From Legionella quinlivanii (GTDB taxonomy: Bacteria; Pseudomonadota; Gammaproteobacteria; Legionellales; Legionellaceae), in the NCBI RefSeq assembly GCF_003265995.1, contig NZ_MVJN01000009.1, positions 1 to 64,000 of the forward strand: a stretch of DNA of 64,000 nucleotides. Direction: 5' to 3'. Positions 17,950-26,940 of the stretch are shown piece by piece; within the stretch, counting starts at the first letter, position 1; every line of letters begins with the position of its first letter. The notes under the pieces were generated by a model, which saw only the letters and a program-made list of their open reading frames with translations, was not told the DNA's origin and ran no database searches. The translations under genes were made by a program, and so were the position numbers.

Positions 17950-18753
17950 GTGAAATTTTCAGGACTGTTAACAGCTGGCGCATTAATTACTGCAATGTTT
18001 TCTCCAATGGCTATGGCAGATAGCAATACCGCAGCAGACACTGCCGCAACCGCTTCCATACCCGACGCGCAAAAGAAAGCGATGGAGCAGGTCATTCATG
18101 ATTATTTGGTTAATAATCCCGAAGTGTTGATTGAAGCTTCCCAGGCATTGCAGCAAAAACAACAGCAAAACATGCAGCAACAAGCTCAGGCTGCAATTCA
18201 AACCAATGCTAACGATTTGTTCAACGACAAATTAACTGTTTTGGGTAATCCCAATGGCAATGTCACCCTGGTTGAATTCTTTGACTATCAGTGTATCCAT
18301 TGCAAAAAAATGGCGCCTATCGTTGGTGGATTGATACAAAAAGATCCTAATCTGCGTGTTATTTACAAAGAATTTCCTATTTTTGGAAAAAGCTCTGAAC
18401 AGGCCTCCCGTGCTGCTTTAGCGGCTGCGATGCAGGGCAAATACAAAGCGATGCATGATGCCTTGTTTAATCAGGATCAGAAAGTTACTGATCAAAGCAT
18501 TAATGATGCGGCGAAGGCGGCTGGTCTGGATATGACCAAGTTTGCTGCGGATATGAATAGTCAAACAGTAACAGATGCTTTGGAAGCGAATCGCCAATTA
18601 GCTGAAAAACTGCATTTGATGGGAACACCCGCATTTATCGTTGCATCGACACCCAACGGCAGCTTTAAGGCCGGCAGTGAGCCAGCGTTCATTCCGGGAG
18701 CCGCCAGTGAAGAGGCATTGATTGATTTAATTAAGAAAGCGGGAAGCAACTAA
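17950..18753 (+). CDS. Periplasmic DsbA2/Com1-like thiol oxidoreductase
   Basis: A 267-aa exported thioredoxin-fold protein. A signal peptide ends at AMA-DS. A Gln-rich helical segment (about 40-90) resembles the dimerisation extension of Legionella DsbA2. The redox site C115-I-H-C118 and the cis-Pro loop GTPAF follow. DsbA2-type proteins introduce and shuffle disulfides in secretion machinery, including Dot/Icm components. The start is GTG at 17950 with AAGGGG ahead of it. It is a single-gene unit with about 120 bp upstream. The family call is solid; assignment to DsbA2 rather than generic Com1 is by architecture. Confidence 0.88.
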   Translation: MKFSGLLTAGALITAMFSPMAMADSNTAADTAATASIPDAQKKAMEQVIHDYLVNNPEVLIEASQALQQKQQQNMQQQAQAAIQTNANDLFNDKLTVLGNPNGNVTLVEFFDYQCIHCKKMAPIVGGLIQKDPNLRVIYKEFPIFGKSSEQASRAALAAAMQGKYKAMHDALFNQDQKVTDQSINDAAKAAGLDMTKFAADMNSQTVTDALEANRQLAEKLHLMGTPAFIVASTPNGSFKAGSEPAFIPGAASEEALIDLIKKAGSN

Positions 18754-18835
18754 GCGTTCTTGCTATTGTTAACCTGTTCTTTTATTAAGGGCAGGCTGAC
18801 CTATGAAACAATAAATTGATTTATATCAGGGTTGT

Positions 18836-19069
18836 CCTACGTCTCGCGACTTGTTTTATAGGTATCTACACCTCACCCCCACGCCCTGCGGCTTGTCCGC
18901 AGGGTCCAGTGTTTTTCTATGAGATTCCTGGATCCCTCGGACAAGCCGAGGGACGTAGAAGCGAGGAGCAGACTCCGTTTTCAGAGATGTGTAGATACCT
19001 ATGGACTTTTCGCGCGATCCATGAGTCCGCCTGGTTCCCTGGATTCTGCGACCAAGCGGCAGAATGTAG
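18836..19069. repeat. Dispersed palindromic repeat, copy A
   Basis: This roughly 230-bp element fills most of the 404-bp gap before glyQ. It holds a perfect 14-bp inverted repeat (18858-18871 and 18989-19002), an outer CTACGTC/GACGTAG pair (18837-18843 and 18952-18958) and three related hairpins: CCCTGCGG/CCGCAGGG (18884-18904), CCCTCGG/CCGAGGG (18934-18952) and ATTCTGC/GCAGAAT (near 19042-19064). A stretch at 18962-19004 matches, reverse-complemented, the element at 29913-30017. No coding capacity is convincing here. Confidence 0.75.
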
Positions 19070-19157
19070 AAGTCAAGAATTGCTTTAGAAGAACGACTTC
19101 TTTTAGTAATGTCATATTTGCTACACTTTGCTGAAACATAGAGTAAATGAGATAAGA

Positions 19158-20051
19158 ATGAATAAACCATCGACTTTCCAGGACATTATTTTGACCTTGC
19201 AACAATTCTGGGCCAATCAGGGATGCGTGATATTACAGCCCCTGGACATGGAAGTCGGTGCCGGCACCTTTCATCCAGCGACATTCCTGAGAGCCATTGG
19301 CCCGGAGCCCTGGGCTGCGGCCTATGTCCAGCCATCCAGAAGGCCGGCGGACGGGCGCTATGGTGATAATCCCAATCGCGTACAGCATTATTATCAGTTT
19401 CAGGTGATTCTGAAGCCGTCTCCACTGGATATTCAGGAAAAGTATCTTGATTCGCTGCGCGCTCTGGGAGTTGATCCCTTAACCCATGATATTCGGTTCG
19501 TAGAAGACAATTGGGAGTCTCCTACCTTGGGTGCCTGGGGATTAGGCTGGGAAGTCTGGCAAAATGGGATGGAGGTTTCTCAGTTTACGTACTTCCAGCA
19601 GGTGGGCGGCCTAAGCTGTAAACCAGTCACTGGCGAGCTCACTTATGGTCTTGAGCGTATCGCCATGGCAGTTTTAGGCGTAGATAATCTTTTTGATTTG
19701 CCCTGGTGCAAGACTCAGGACAAAACAGTGACTTATGGCGATGTGTTTCATCAGAACGAAGTGGAAATGTCAGCCTATAATTTTGAACAAGCTAATGTGG
19801 AGGCCTTATTCAGTCAGTTTGATTATTACGAAACTGAAGCTGAAAAATTAATCGCACTGGGCTTGCCTTTACCCGCTTACGAAATGGTTATTAAAGCGTC
19901 ACATGCCTTTAATTTACTGGATGCGCGACATGCCATTTCGGTGACTGAGCGACAGCGCTATATTCTGCGTGTGCGCCAATTATCAAGGTCGGTTGCACAG
20001 GCTTACTATCAGGCACGCGAAGCCCTGGGCTTTCCTTTATTAAAGGTGTAA
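19158..20051 (+). CDS. glyQ: Glycyl-tRNA synthetase alpha subunit
   Basis: A 297-aa catalytic subunit of the bacterial alpha2beta2 glycyl-tRNA synthetase. The start [23 protein letters not shown] is the family N-terminus. The class II signatures [18 protein letters not shown] and [16 protein letters not shown] follow, with [14 protein letters not shown] (motif 3) later. The ATG at 19158 matches the conserved N-terminus; the ATG 30 bp upstream adds residues not seen in the family. It heads the operon glyQ-glyS-gmhB-rsmJ. Confidence 0.98.
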   Translation: MNKPSTFQDIILTLQQFWANQGCVILQPLDMEVGAGTFHPATFLRAIGPEPWAAAYVQPSRRPADGRYGDNPNRVQHYYQFQVILKPSPLDIQEKYLDSLRALGVDPLTHDIRFVEDNWESPTLGAWGLGWEVWQNGMEVSQFTYFQQVGGLSCKPVTGELTYGLERIAMAVLGVDNLFDLPWCKTQDKTVTYGDVFHQNEVEMSAYNFEQANVEALFSQFDYYETEAEKLIALGLPLPAYEMVIKASHAFNLLDARHAISVTERQRYILRVRQLSRSVAQAYYQAREALGFPLLKV

Positions 20052-20053
20052 AC

Positions 20054-22123
20054 ATGGTCAATGATTTTTTATTTGAATTGGGTTGTGAAGAGTTGCCTTC
20101 CGGCTCTGTTTTGCCTCTGTCTAAAGAACTAGCCTATAACATGAAGGATGCTTTAGAAAAAGCCGAAATTGCTTATGATGAAATTAAATCATTTGCTACG
20201 CCAAGGCGCCTTGCTGTCCTGATAAGCAATGTGGCCAAAGAACAGCCCTCTCAAACCTCAGTCAAAAGAGGTCCGGCAGTCGCTGCGGCTTATGATGCGG
20301 AGGGTAAATTCACTCCTGCGCTTCTTGGGTTCGCGCGCTCCTGTGGAGTAGACGTTGAACAGCTTAGCCGCAGCAAAACCGATAAGGGCGAATGGTTTGT
20401 TTATGAAAGTCATTCACCTGGAGCACCCAGCGAAACTCTACTGCCTGCACTGGTCCAACAGGCACTGGCTAATTTGCCGATACCAAAACCCATGCGCTGG
20501 GGAACAGGTGATGATGAATTTTCACGACCTGTTCACTGGGCTGTCATGCTTTGGGGTAAGCAAATCATTAAAGCAAGCATTTTTGGTATGGCGACAGGAC
20601 GCATCACCTACGGACATCGTTTTCATCATCCCCACGCTGTTCAAATAGACCAGCCTGCCGATTATGAACAAGCTTTACATAGTGCGTCGGTTGTTGCTGA
20701 CTTTGGCAAACGCCGTCAATTAATAGTTGATCAGATTGAAAAAACAGCAGCAGAGGCCAGAGGAACGGCCATCATGCCTGAAGAGCTGGTGGATGAGGTG
20801 ACCTCAATTGTTGAATGGCCACAGGCCCTGTTAGCCAGTTTTGATCAGGCTTTTCTGGATGTGCCTCCCGAAGCATTAATCGCTTCTATGCAATCACATC
20901 AGAAATGTTTTCCACTAAAGGATGAAAGCCAGCAGTTGATGCCCTTGTTTATTGCAATTTCAAATATTGAAAGCAAAAAGCCGAAGCAGGTGATCACGGG
21001 TAATGAAAAGGTTATGCGCGCGCGTTTAAGTGACGCGGCATTCTTTTTTGAGCAGGATAAAAAGCAGACACTTTCCAGACACCTTGATTCACTTTCGAAA
21101 GTAATTTTTCAGGCAAAACTGGGTAGTTTGCTCGACAAATCGCTCCGCATTCAAGGGATTATGGAACATCTCATAAAGCCTCTGGGTTTAGACAGAGAAC
21201 AGGCAATGCGTGCAGCAGAACTTGGCAAGTGTGATTTGATGACCGGTATGGTGGGTGAGTTCCCGGAATTACAGGGCCTTATGGGATACTATTATGCCCG
21301 GCATGATGGTGAAAAGCTGGACGTTGCTGTCGCTCTTAATGAACAGTATCTGCCGCGCTTTGCGGGTGATGGTCTTCCTCAGTCTTCTCTTGGCCTAGCC
21401 CTGTCTTTGGCTGATCGCCTGGATACCCTGGTCGGAATTTTTGCAATTGGGCAGAAGCCGACTGGTATGAAAGATCCTTTCAAGCTGCGGCGACATGCTT
21501 TAGCCATTGTGCGTATGCTGGTGAGTAATAACACCGAGCTTAATCTTTCTGAATTAATTGAGGCCTCAATCAGCGCTTATGGCCGTCTGATTGATGCGAA
21601 TGAGCCGGCTTTGAAAGAAATTCAAGCCTTTATTCTGGAACGCTTGCATTCCTATTATCAGGCGCAAGCTATAAGCAATGATATCGTGCTGGCTGTTCGT
21701 GCCCGCCAGGCTGACAATCTCTATGACTTTGATCAACGAATTCAGGCATTACTGCAATTTATTAACTTGCCCGAAGCGAGTTCACTATCGGCGGCCTGTA
21801 AGCGTGTCAGCAATATTCTGCAGCAGCAAAGCAATGATAACCATGTGGATTCCAGCCTGTTTTCCGAAGTTGCTGAGCAGCATCTTTATGCTTCACTTCT
21901 CGAAGTTGAGGAACGATCTAAAAGTTGGCAGGAAACTAAAAAATATTCGCTGATATTAAATCAACTAGCCGGTTTAAAAACCGCGGTTGATGCATTTTTT
22001 GAGCGAGTGATGGTTATGGTCGACGAGGAAAAAATCAGGGCCAATCGCCTGGCTTTGCTCAGTCGTTTACAGGTACTGCTCCAGAGTGTAGCAGATATTT
22101 CGGTATTACAGACGGTATCATGA
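20054..22123 (+). CDS. glyS: Glycyl-tRNA synthetase beta subunit
   Basis: A 689-aa beta subunit that binds tRNA-Gly and is required with GlyQ for aminoacylation. Family marks are FLFELGCEELPSGSV at the start, FATPRRLAVLI, KPMRWGTGDDEFSRPVHW, SMQSHQKCFPL, and the HD-like LSLADRLDTLVGIFAIGQKPTGMKDPF region. The C-terminal part is an anticodon-binding-like helical domain. It begins two bases after the glyQ stop. Its last four bases overlap gmhB. Confidence 0.98.
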   Translation: MVNDFLFELGCEELPSGSVLPLSKELAYNMKDALEKAEIAYDEIKSFATPRRLAVLISNVAKEQPSQTSVKRGPAVAAAYDAEGKFTPALLGFARSCGVDVEQLSRSKTDKGEWFVYESHSPGAPSETLLPALVQQALANLPIPKPMRWGTGDDEFSRPVHWAVMLWGKQIIKASIFGMATGRITYGHRFHHPHAVQIDQPADYEQALHSASVVADFGKRRQLIVDQIEKTAAEARGTAIMPEELVDEVTSIVEWPQALLASFDQAFLDVPPEALIASMQSHQKCFPLKDESQQLMPLFIAISNIESKKPKQVITGNEKVMRARLSDAAFFFEQDKKQTLSRHLDSLSKVIFQAKLGSLLDKSLRIQGIMEHLIKPLGLDREQAMRAAELGKCDLMTGMVGEFPELQGLMGYYYARHDGEKLDVAVALNEQYLPRFAGDGLPQSSLGLALSLADRLDTLVGIFAIGQKPTGMKDPFKLRRHALAIVRMLVSNNTELNLSELIEASISAYGRLIDANEPALKEIQAFILERLHSYYQAQAISNDIVLAVRARQADNLYDFDQRIQALLQFINLPEASSLSAACKRVSNILQQQSNDNHVDSSLFSEVAEQHLYASLLEVEERSKSWQETKKYSLILNQLAGLKTAVDAFFERVMVMVDEEKIRANRLALLSRLQVLLQSVADISVLQTVS

Positions 22124-22656
22124 ATAAAGTGATTTTGCTGGATCGGGATGGAATTATTAATTCCGATTCAATCAACTATATTCGCTGCGAGGATGATTTT
22201 AATTTCTTGCCAGGCAGCAAAGAGGCTATTGCCAGGTTGACCCGCTCAGGTTATTTGCTGGGTATTGCCACCAATCAGTCCGGCGTAACGCGCGGTTATT
22301 ACACTGAACAAACGCTGGAGCGGATACATCAGAAAATGCTTGGTGAGCTACAGGCGGTTGGGGGTGAAATAGCTGCCATCGAATATTGCATTCACATGCC
22401 GGATGAGGGCTGTTCATGCCGCAAACCAGAGCCTGGTTTATTGCAACGCTTGGCAAAAAGGTTTTCCTGTTCTCTCGAAGGGGTTCCTTTCGTTGGCGAC
22501 AGAGTATCCGATATCCAGGCAGCAATGGCAGCTGGCGCCACCCCTGTTATGGTGCTATCGCCAATGACTGATCGAGTAGGGCTGATGAATTATCCGGAAG
22601 TTCCTGTTTACCACTCCTTGCTGGAATATGTGGAAAGTTTGCAAGGACAGGGATGA
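22120..22656 (+). CDS. gmhB: D-glycero-beta-D-manno-heptose 1,7-bisphosphate 7-phosphatase
   Basis: A 178-aa HAD phosphatase that makes the heptose-1-phosphate used for the LPS inner core. The catalytic motif LDRDGIIN is at residues 6-13. ATNQSGVTRG is the second HAD motif. CIHMPDEGCSCRKPEPGL contains the structural zinc site, and FVGDRVSDIQAA is the last HAD motif. It is coupled by 4-bp overlaps to glyS upstream and rsmJ downstream. The small GmhB form without a fused domain is seen. Confidence 0.95.
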   Translation: MNKVILLDRDGIINSDSINYIRCEDDFNFLPGSKEAIARLTRSGYLLGIATNQSGVTRGYYTEQTLERIHQKMLGELQAVGGEIAAIEYCIHMPDEGCSCRKPEPGLLQRLAKRFSCSLEGVPFVGDRVSDIQAAMAAGATPVMVLSPMTDRVGLMNYPEVPVYHSLLEYVESLQGQG

Positions 22657-23375
22657 TTGAAAATTTATCCATTGTCTATGAAAACGATCTGCAGTATTCG
22701 CAAGCGGAAGAGTTGTCAAAGCGCTTGAATTTGCCCATCAATTTATCAGCAAAGAACCAGTTGCTTGTCGCCAGCAAGGGTTTATCACTCAAAATTGGTC
22801 CTTTTACAGCCCAGCAGGCGAATTTTGATCCTGGCTATTGGCAAGCTCGCAAAAACGAGGGCAAAAAGCAGGGTCTGGTTCGGGCATGCAAACCACAAGC
22901 CGGTTTGCACATAATCGATGCCACAGCAGGCTGGGGACGGGATGCGGCTGTCCTTGCTTCTTTTGGAGCCAGCGTTCTGATGCTGGAGCGAAATCCGGTG
23001 ATTGCGGCATTATTAGAGGATGCCTTAATGCGCCGTGATCAAGTGTCTGAAAATGCCCTCCATTTAACAGTTCTGCACTGCGATGCAATTCATTTTTTGA
23101 ATGAATTAAAGGAAGAGGAGTATCCTGATATCATTTATATCGATCCCATGCATCCGGTGCGGCAAAAATCAGCGCTGGTAAAAAAAGATTTGCAGGTGCT
23201 GCAGCAGCTGATTGGCAGTGATTACGATGCAAATCAGTTATTGCAGATTGCCAGGAAAAGAGTCCGCAATAAAGTGGTTGTAAAATGGCCGCAATCCCTT
23301 CCTCCCTTGTTTCCGGCGAATTCTAATATCCCAGGCAAAACCATCCGTTTCGATGTGTATCTTCCAGTTCCCTAA
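22653..23375 (+). CDS. rsmJ: 16S rRNA (guanine-1516-N2) methyltransferase
   Basis: A 240-aa SAM-dependent RNA methyltransferase. DATAGWGRDAAVLASFGASV is the SAM-binding motif I, followed by LERNPVIAALLEDAL. IYIDPMHPVRQKSA is the DPP-like catalytic motif of the RsmJ (YhiQ) family. PGKTIRFDVYLP at the C-terminus is typical. It ends the glyQ operon and is coupled to gmhB by a 4-bp overlap. The first 60 residues are a less conserved extension, as in other RsmJ proteins. Confidence 0.94.
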   Translation: MIENLSIVYENDLQYSQAEELSKRLNLPINLSAKNQLLVASKGLSLKIGPFTAQQANFDPGYWQARKNEGKKQGLVRACKPQAGLHIIDATAGWGRDAAVLASFGASVLMLERNPVIAALLEDALMRRDQVSENALHLTVLHCDAIHFLNELKEEEYPDIIYIDPMHPVRQKSALVKKDLQVLQQLIGSDYDANQLLQIARKRVRNKVVVKWPQSLPPLFPANSNIPGKTIRFDVYLPVP

Positions 23376-23382
23376 AAACGGT

Positions 23383-23413
23383 TTGACAAGAAGAGCAATA
23401 AAAATGATATAAT
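23383..23413 (+). promoter_or_regulatory. Consensus-like sigma-70 promoter
   Basis: TTGACA at 23383-23388 and TATAAT at 23408-23413, both perfect hexamers, spaced 19 bp, slightly longer than the ideal 17. Transcription would start near 23420, about 25 bases ahead of the ATG of the 965-aa gene. It separates this gene from the glyQ operon. Confidence 0.65.
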
Positions 23414-23444
23414 TGCACGCAATTTGATCATTTAGTATCCCGGC

Positions 23445-26342
23445 ATGACTCCTCAAACCTTAATTGAACTATATATTAAACAAAAAAATAAAGCCCGTTT
23501 TTCTACAAGCAAGGTTTTTTTGGAATGCTATGAAAATGCGTTTAGAGAAGCAACTGCTGGCATTGAAATTATAGCCAGTGATGAATTTGCTCCTCCTTTA
23601 TTTGAAGGTCAGCCTCCAATTCCCTTTGTGCTGTTCAAACCAAAAACTGTCAGTGCTGAGCATCCAGCGCCATTAATTATTCATACACATGGCGGTCCAA
23701 ATGTATACATGTCAAAGGAAAATCTACATGCTGAAATAGCCTATTTTCTAACGCATGGTTTTGTTGTCGCCTGCCCTAATTATCGAGGGAGTACCGATTA
23801 TCCAATCGAGGGTAAGGAAAAAGAGGATTGGCTTAAATGGAAGGACTCGGCTAAAGACAAGCATCATATTTATGGACCGCAGGATATTTACGCAGTGACT
23901 CAGTACATGCTTTCAATGGGCTTTATCAGTAGTCCTAAGGCAATTCTCAGAGGGGGTAGTTTTGGCTCCTTCATCAATGCGCACTTGTTAGCACAGGTAA
24001 AAAAAGGCATTTTTGAAAATCTGTTTAGCGGCGCCCATTTTAGCGGCGGCGTTAAATATCCACATGCCAGTTCGATGCCAACCGATATTCCCATTCTGAT
24101 AACACATTCAGAAAAAGACGATATTGCTCCCTATTCTGATGCACAAATCTTTATGGAACATTTGTTATTACAGCATTTATCCATTCAGATCGAGAATAGA
24201 GATACCGCAGCCCTGCAAACCTATGTCGCCACAAGAGGCGACCATCATATGATTGATCCGGATCTGGGAGTGGGGCTTATTTCTAATCCGACGTCATTAG
24301 CAGAACTGACTAGCTACATCAATTATGCTACTTCTTTCGTTCATTCACTAGTTGACGGTAAAACGTTCCAGAATGTAGATTGCTATGATCAATACAAACA
24401 ATTAATGTCAAACCGTGCTGAAAAACCGGAAGACCAGGCGTATCTGATAGTGAATCAGGCCCGCATTGTTGAAAGATTACGGGCAAGGCCTTTTGCAGAA
24501 GAGCTGCCGCAACCGGAACCTGCTCCTGCTGATGAACTCCCTCCAGCTTCACCCTATACACCCACGACAGGCTTGTTAAAACTATATTTGGGTAATAATT
24601 ACACAGGGAATGTCAAAGCGGATTTCAGCTATTTTTTGAAACATTGTTTCCGGCCCATTAATTGGACAATAACCAAAGAGGTGCTGCCTGATGCGGGTAA
24701 ACAAATGCTGGAAAACGAACAGTTTGTCGCTCAGATAGTGACCATGATTGAGCGAGAGAAAAGTTTTCTGGCTGAGCATCCGGATTATGTACCGCTTTAT
24801 CACACCGCTGAATATTCCAGCATGCAACTCTATTGCTTTATTAATTTGTGGATCAAGACCTTGAGGGGAGAATTAACCAATCGTTTATCCACTATCACTG
24901 AAATGCGTTTAGTTAATTTTATCAAAAACAGTATTGATAGCATTGATATTTTTCTTCTGAAATGGCGGCGTTTACACAATAATGGCGAGACCTTCAACAA
25001 TATTTTGGGCGCTCCGGACAGAATAGCCGCTTGTAATCCTTCTACCATCTCCAATTCACACAGTACCGCCTCTTCCTCCCTTTGGTGGTATTTTAAAGCA
25101 GCCTATGGGGAGCGTACCCCATTTGATGAACTGTTTGGTGATTTTTTCCGTATATTAGATATTTACTCTCCGCAGCGTTGCGCACGCTATAAACAATTTT
25201 TTGAAAGAGCCTATCATGGGTTACAGGGAAAACCGCAGGCTCTGATGCAGCAAATATTCCTCCCTAAAGAACTTGCTCATAAAAAATCGTATATGTGTCA
25301 GATATGGGGAGAAGAGTTTTCCCATAATGATATGGAGCTTTCCTCCCCCAACAGCCTTGAGTTATTAAGAAGGGACCCTGGACAATTTGAAATGAAGCTT
25401 CGTGAACAGAAGCATGCTTTTCAAAATTTTGGAAATTGTCCTGGATTTGGTGACACAGATAATGGGTTCAACTACGCCGGTTTGCTGCAAAATCGTTGGA
25501 TGGCCGGTGAGCTTGAAGGCGTAGTGATATATTCACATTTTCGAGATGAACAACAACACCAGGCTTTTGTAGCCGAATTAAGTGAGCTAGTGCTGGAAGA
25601 CTTTTCCGATTTTCTTGCCAATGCCACCGACTTGCACGACTCAGTGATCCCTGGCTCTTATCAAACCAAGCCTCGGCTTTACGAGGAATGGGGTTTATTT
25701 AAGAGGCCTACCCGAGTAAGCGATCATTTATTCTATAAACAACAGCTGCAGCTTTTCAGGGGAGAGGTCGAGAATCCGCAGGGTAAAATATTTGAATTGA
25801 TTTTCCAGGTTGATAGAGACTCCAAGATTAAAATGCAGGAGCGTTTAAGGCAAACGAATGGCGGCGATCCTGGCAGCAAGCATGTTTTCATTTACTCCCT
25901 TTGCCGGTATTTGAAAGGTTATACCTATTATGAACTTCTGGAAGAAATAGCGAAGAAGACAATTCTTGAACCGGAAGAGAATTTGAAGAAAAAATATCCG
26001 CCAGACTATTTACGCTTCGCACCAAATAATTACCCATATTTTATGAGCATGGTTCAGCAGTTTAGTACACCGGATGCAGTAGAGGCCTATGATCTCAGTT
26101 CCAATGAATATCATGAGTTTTACAAGTTATGCCAGGATAAAATCAGAGGGTTTTCCTATCGTCGTAGTGGTAAAGACGAAAGTGATTTTTTTCTTGAGAC
26201 TTCCAAAGGTACTTGTTATGCGGTGGACCTATGGGATATGGAATTATGGACTGCTATTGAATGTGCGCAAAGACACGCCAGATTGTGTAAAGAAAGGAAT
26301 AACGGTCACGATGTTCGGTCGAGAGTGGAACTACTTTACTGA
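23445..26342 (+). CDS. Large protein: S9-like alpha/beta hydrolase fused to an unknown C-terminal region
   Basis: 965 aa. Residues about 45-290 resemble the catalytic domain of prolyl oligopeptidases (family S9): HTHGGPNVYM oxyanion region, GFVVACPNYRGST, nucleophile S172 in RGGSFGSF, D225 in HSEKDDIAP, and histidine H267 or H268 in RGDHHM. The order and spacing fit an active Ser-Asp-His triad. There is no N-terminal beta-propeller. Instead, after a Pro/Glu-rich linker (about 345-370), some 590 residues of unrecognised, mostly helical sequence follow. No signal peptide is seen. Its own strong promoter and the odd architecture make a host-directed effector possible; this is inference. Confidence 0.8.
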   Translation: MTPQTLIELYIKQKNKARFSTSKVFLECYENAFREATAGIEIIASDEFAPPLFEGQPPIPFVLFKPKTVSAEHPAPLIIHTHGGPNVYMSKENLHAEIAYFLTHGFVVACPNYRGSTDYPIEGKEKEDWLKWKDSAKDKHHIYGPQDIYAVTQYMLSMGFISSPKAILRGGSFGSFINAHLLAQVKKGIFENLFSGAHFSGGVKYPHASSMPTDIPILITHSEKDDIAPYSDAQIFMEHLLLQHLSIQIENRDTAALQTYVATRGDHHMIDPDLGVGLISNPTSLAELTSYINYATSFVHSLVDGKTFQNVDCYDQYKQLMSNRAEKPEDQAYLIVNQARIVERLRARPFAEELPQPEPAPADELPPASPYTPTTGLLKLYLGNNYTGNVKADFSYFLKHCFRPINWTITKEVLPDAGKQMLENEQFVAQIVTMIEREKSFLAEHPDYVPLYHTAEYSSMQLYCFINLWIKTLRGELTNRLSTITEMRLVNFIKNSIDSIDIFLLKWRRLHNNGETFNNILGAPDRIAACNPSTISNSHSTASSSLWWYFKAAYGERTPFDELFGDFFRILDIYSPQRCARYKQFFERAYHGLQGKPQALMQQIFLPKELAHKKSYMCQIWGEEFSHNDMELSSPNSLELLRRDPGQFEMKLREQKHAFQNFGNCPGFGDTDNGFNYAGLLQNRWMAGELEGVVIYSHFRDEQQHQAFVAELSELVLEDFSDFLANATDLHDSVIPGSYQTKPRLYEEWGLFKRPTRVSDHLFYKQQLQLFRGEVENPQGKIFELIFQVDRDSKIKMQERLRQTNGGDPGSKHVFIYSLCRYLKGYTYYELLEEIAKKTILEPEENLKKKYPPDYLRFAPNNYPYFMSMVQQFSTPDAVEAYDLSSNEYHEFYKLCQDKIRGFSYRRSGKDESDFFLETSKGTCYAVDLWDMELWTAIECAQRHARLCKERNNGHDVRSRVELLY

Positions 26343-26371
26343 TTTTAAAAGAAGACTTAATCGAAGTAGAG

Positions 26372-26407
26372 TTTTAGTTCTCACATTCTTGAATGTGAGA
26401 ACTAAAA
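26372..26407. terminator. Long perfect hairpin between convergent genes
   Basis: 17-bp perfect arms 26372-26388 and 26391-26407 around a 2-base centre, located between the end of the 965-aa gene and the end of rpsT. The stem has T-rich outer ends on one side and A-rich on the other, with any U-tract inside the stem rather than after it. A bidirectional terminator is the likely role. Confidence 0.6.
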
Positions 26408-26413
26408 AGGAAA

Positions 26414-26680
26414 TTATGCAGACATCGCTTTGATACGAGCACTCAGACGGCTTTTAATACGGGCTGCTTTATTTTTATGAATCAGGCCCTTGCCAGCCGC
26501 TTTGTCAATAACAGGTTGTGCTTTGGCATAAGCTGCTTTAGCTGCTTCATGGTCACCTGTTTCAACGGCTTTCAGTACATTTTTAACAAAAGTACGGTAC
26601 ATTGAGCGCGCACTGGCATTATGTTGGCGCAATTTAATGTTTTGACGGGCGCGTTTAATTGCTGACTTAATATTTGCCAC
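26414..26680 (-). CDS. rpsT: 30S ribosomal protein S20
   Basis: An 88-aa basic protein that binds 16S r[23 protein letters not shown] is the standard start, with [31 protein letters not shown] in the second half. The start codon is GTG, with GGAG seven bases upstream. E. coli S20 also uses a non-ATG start as part of its autogenous control, so similar regulation is plausible here. It is a single gene, convergent with the 965-aa gene. Confidence 0.98.
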   Translation of the reverse strand: MANIKSAIKRARQNIKLRQHNASARSMYRTFVKNVLKAVETGDHEAAKAAYAKAQPVIDKAAGKGLIHKNKAARIKSRLSARIKAMSA

Positions 26681-26903
26681 TTAAAATCTCCACTGAGTAA
26701 GACAGCAGCCATTCGTTCTATTCAGGCTACGGACTATATATCAAAAGATGCAGATCATGCACAATGCACTCGATTTTGTCAATATTTATGAAGTTTCAAA
26801 CAGGGATAATTTTGATATTCCTGAAATGGAGTCTCTCCGGCCTGCATTTGACGAATTAATTTAAGGTCTTTGTGTGCTTATTATAATCACGATGGCAATA
26901 ATG

Positions 26904-26912
26904 TGTTATAAT
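26904..26912 (+). promoter_or_regulatory. Extended -10 promoter element
   Basis: TG-t-TATAAT at 26904-26912 is a perfect extended -10 element. Transcription from it would start near 26919, so the following ORF cannot begin at the ATG at 26911. The in-frame ATG at 26941 becomes the natural start. No good -35 hexamer is visible, which is usual for extended -10 promoters. Confidence 0.55.
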
Positions 26913-26940
26913 GGTGCATTTTGTTTCCCTTAAGTCCAGC

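Noticed and set aside
18816-19170. Three overlapping ORFs of 70-104 aa on both strands before glyQ
   Set aside because: They fall inside palindromic repeat copy A, which explains the open frames.
26748-26864. Plus-strand 38-aa ORF between rpsT and the 988-aa gene
   Set aside because: No convincing ribosome-binding site or family resemblance; it lies where the divergent rpsT promoter must be.
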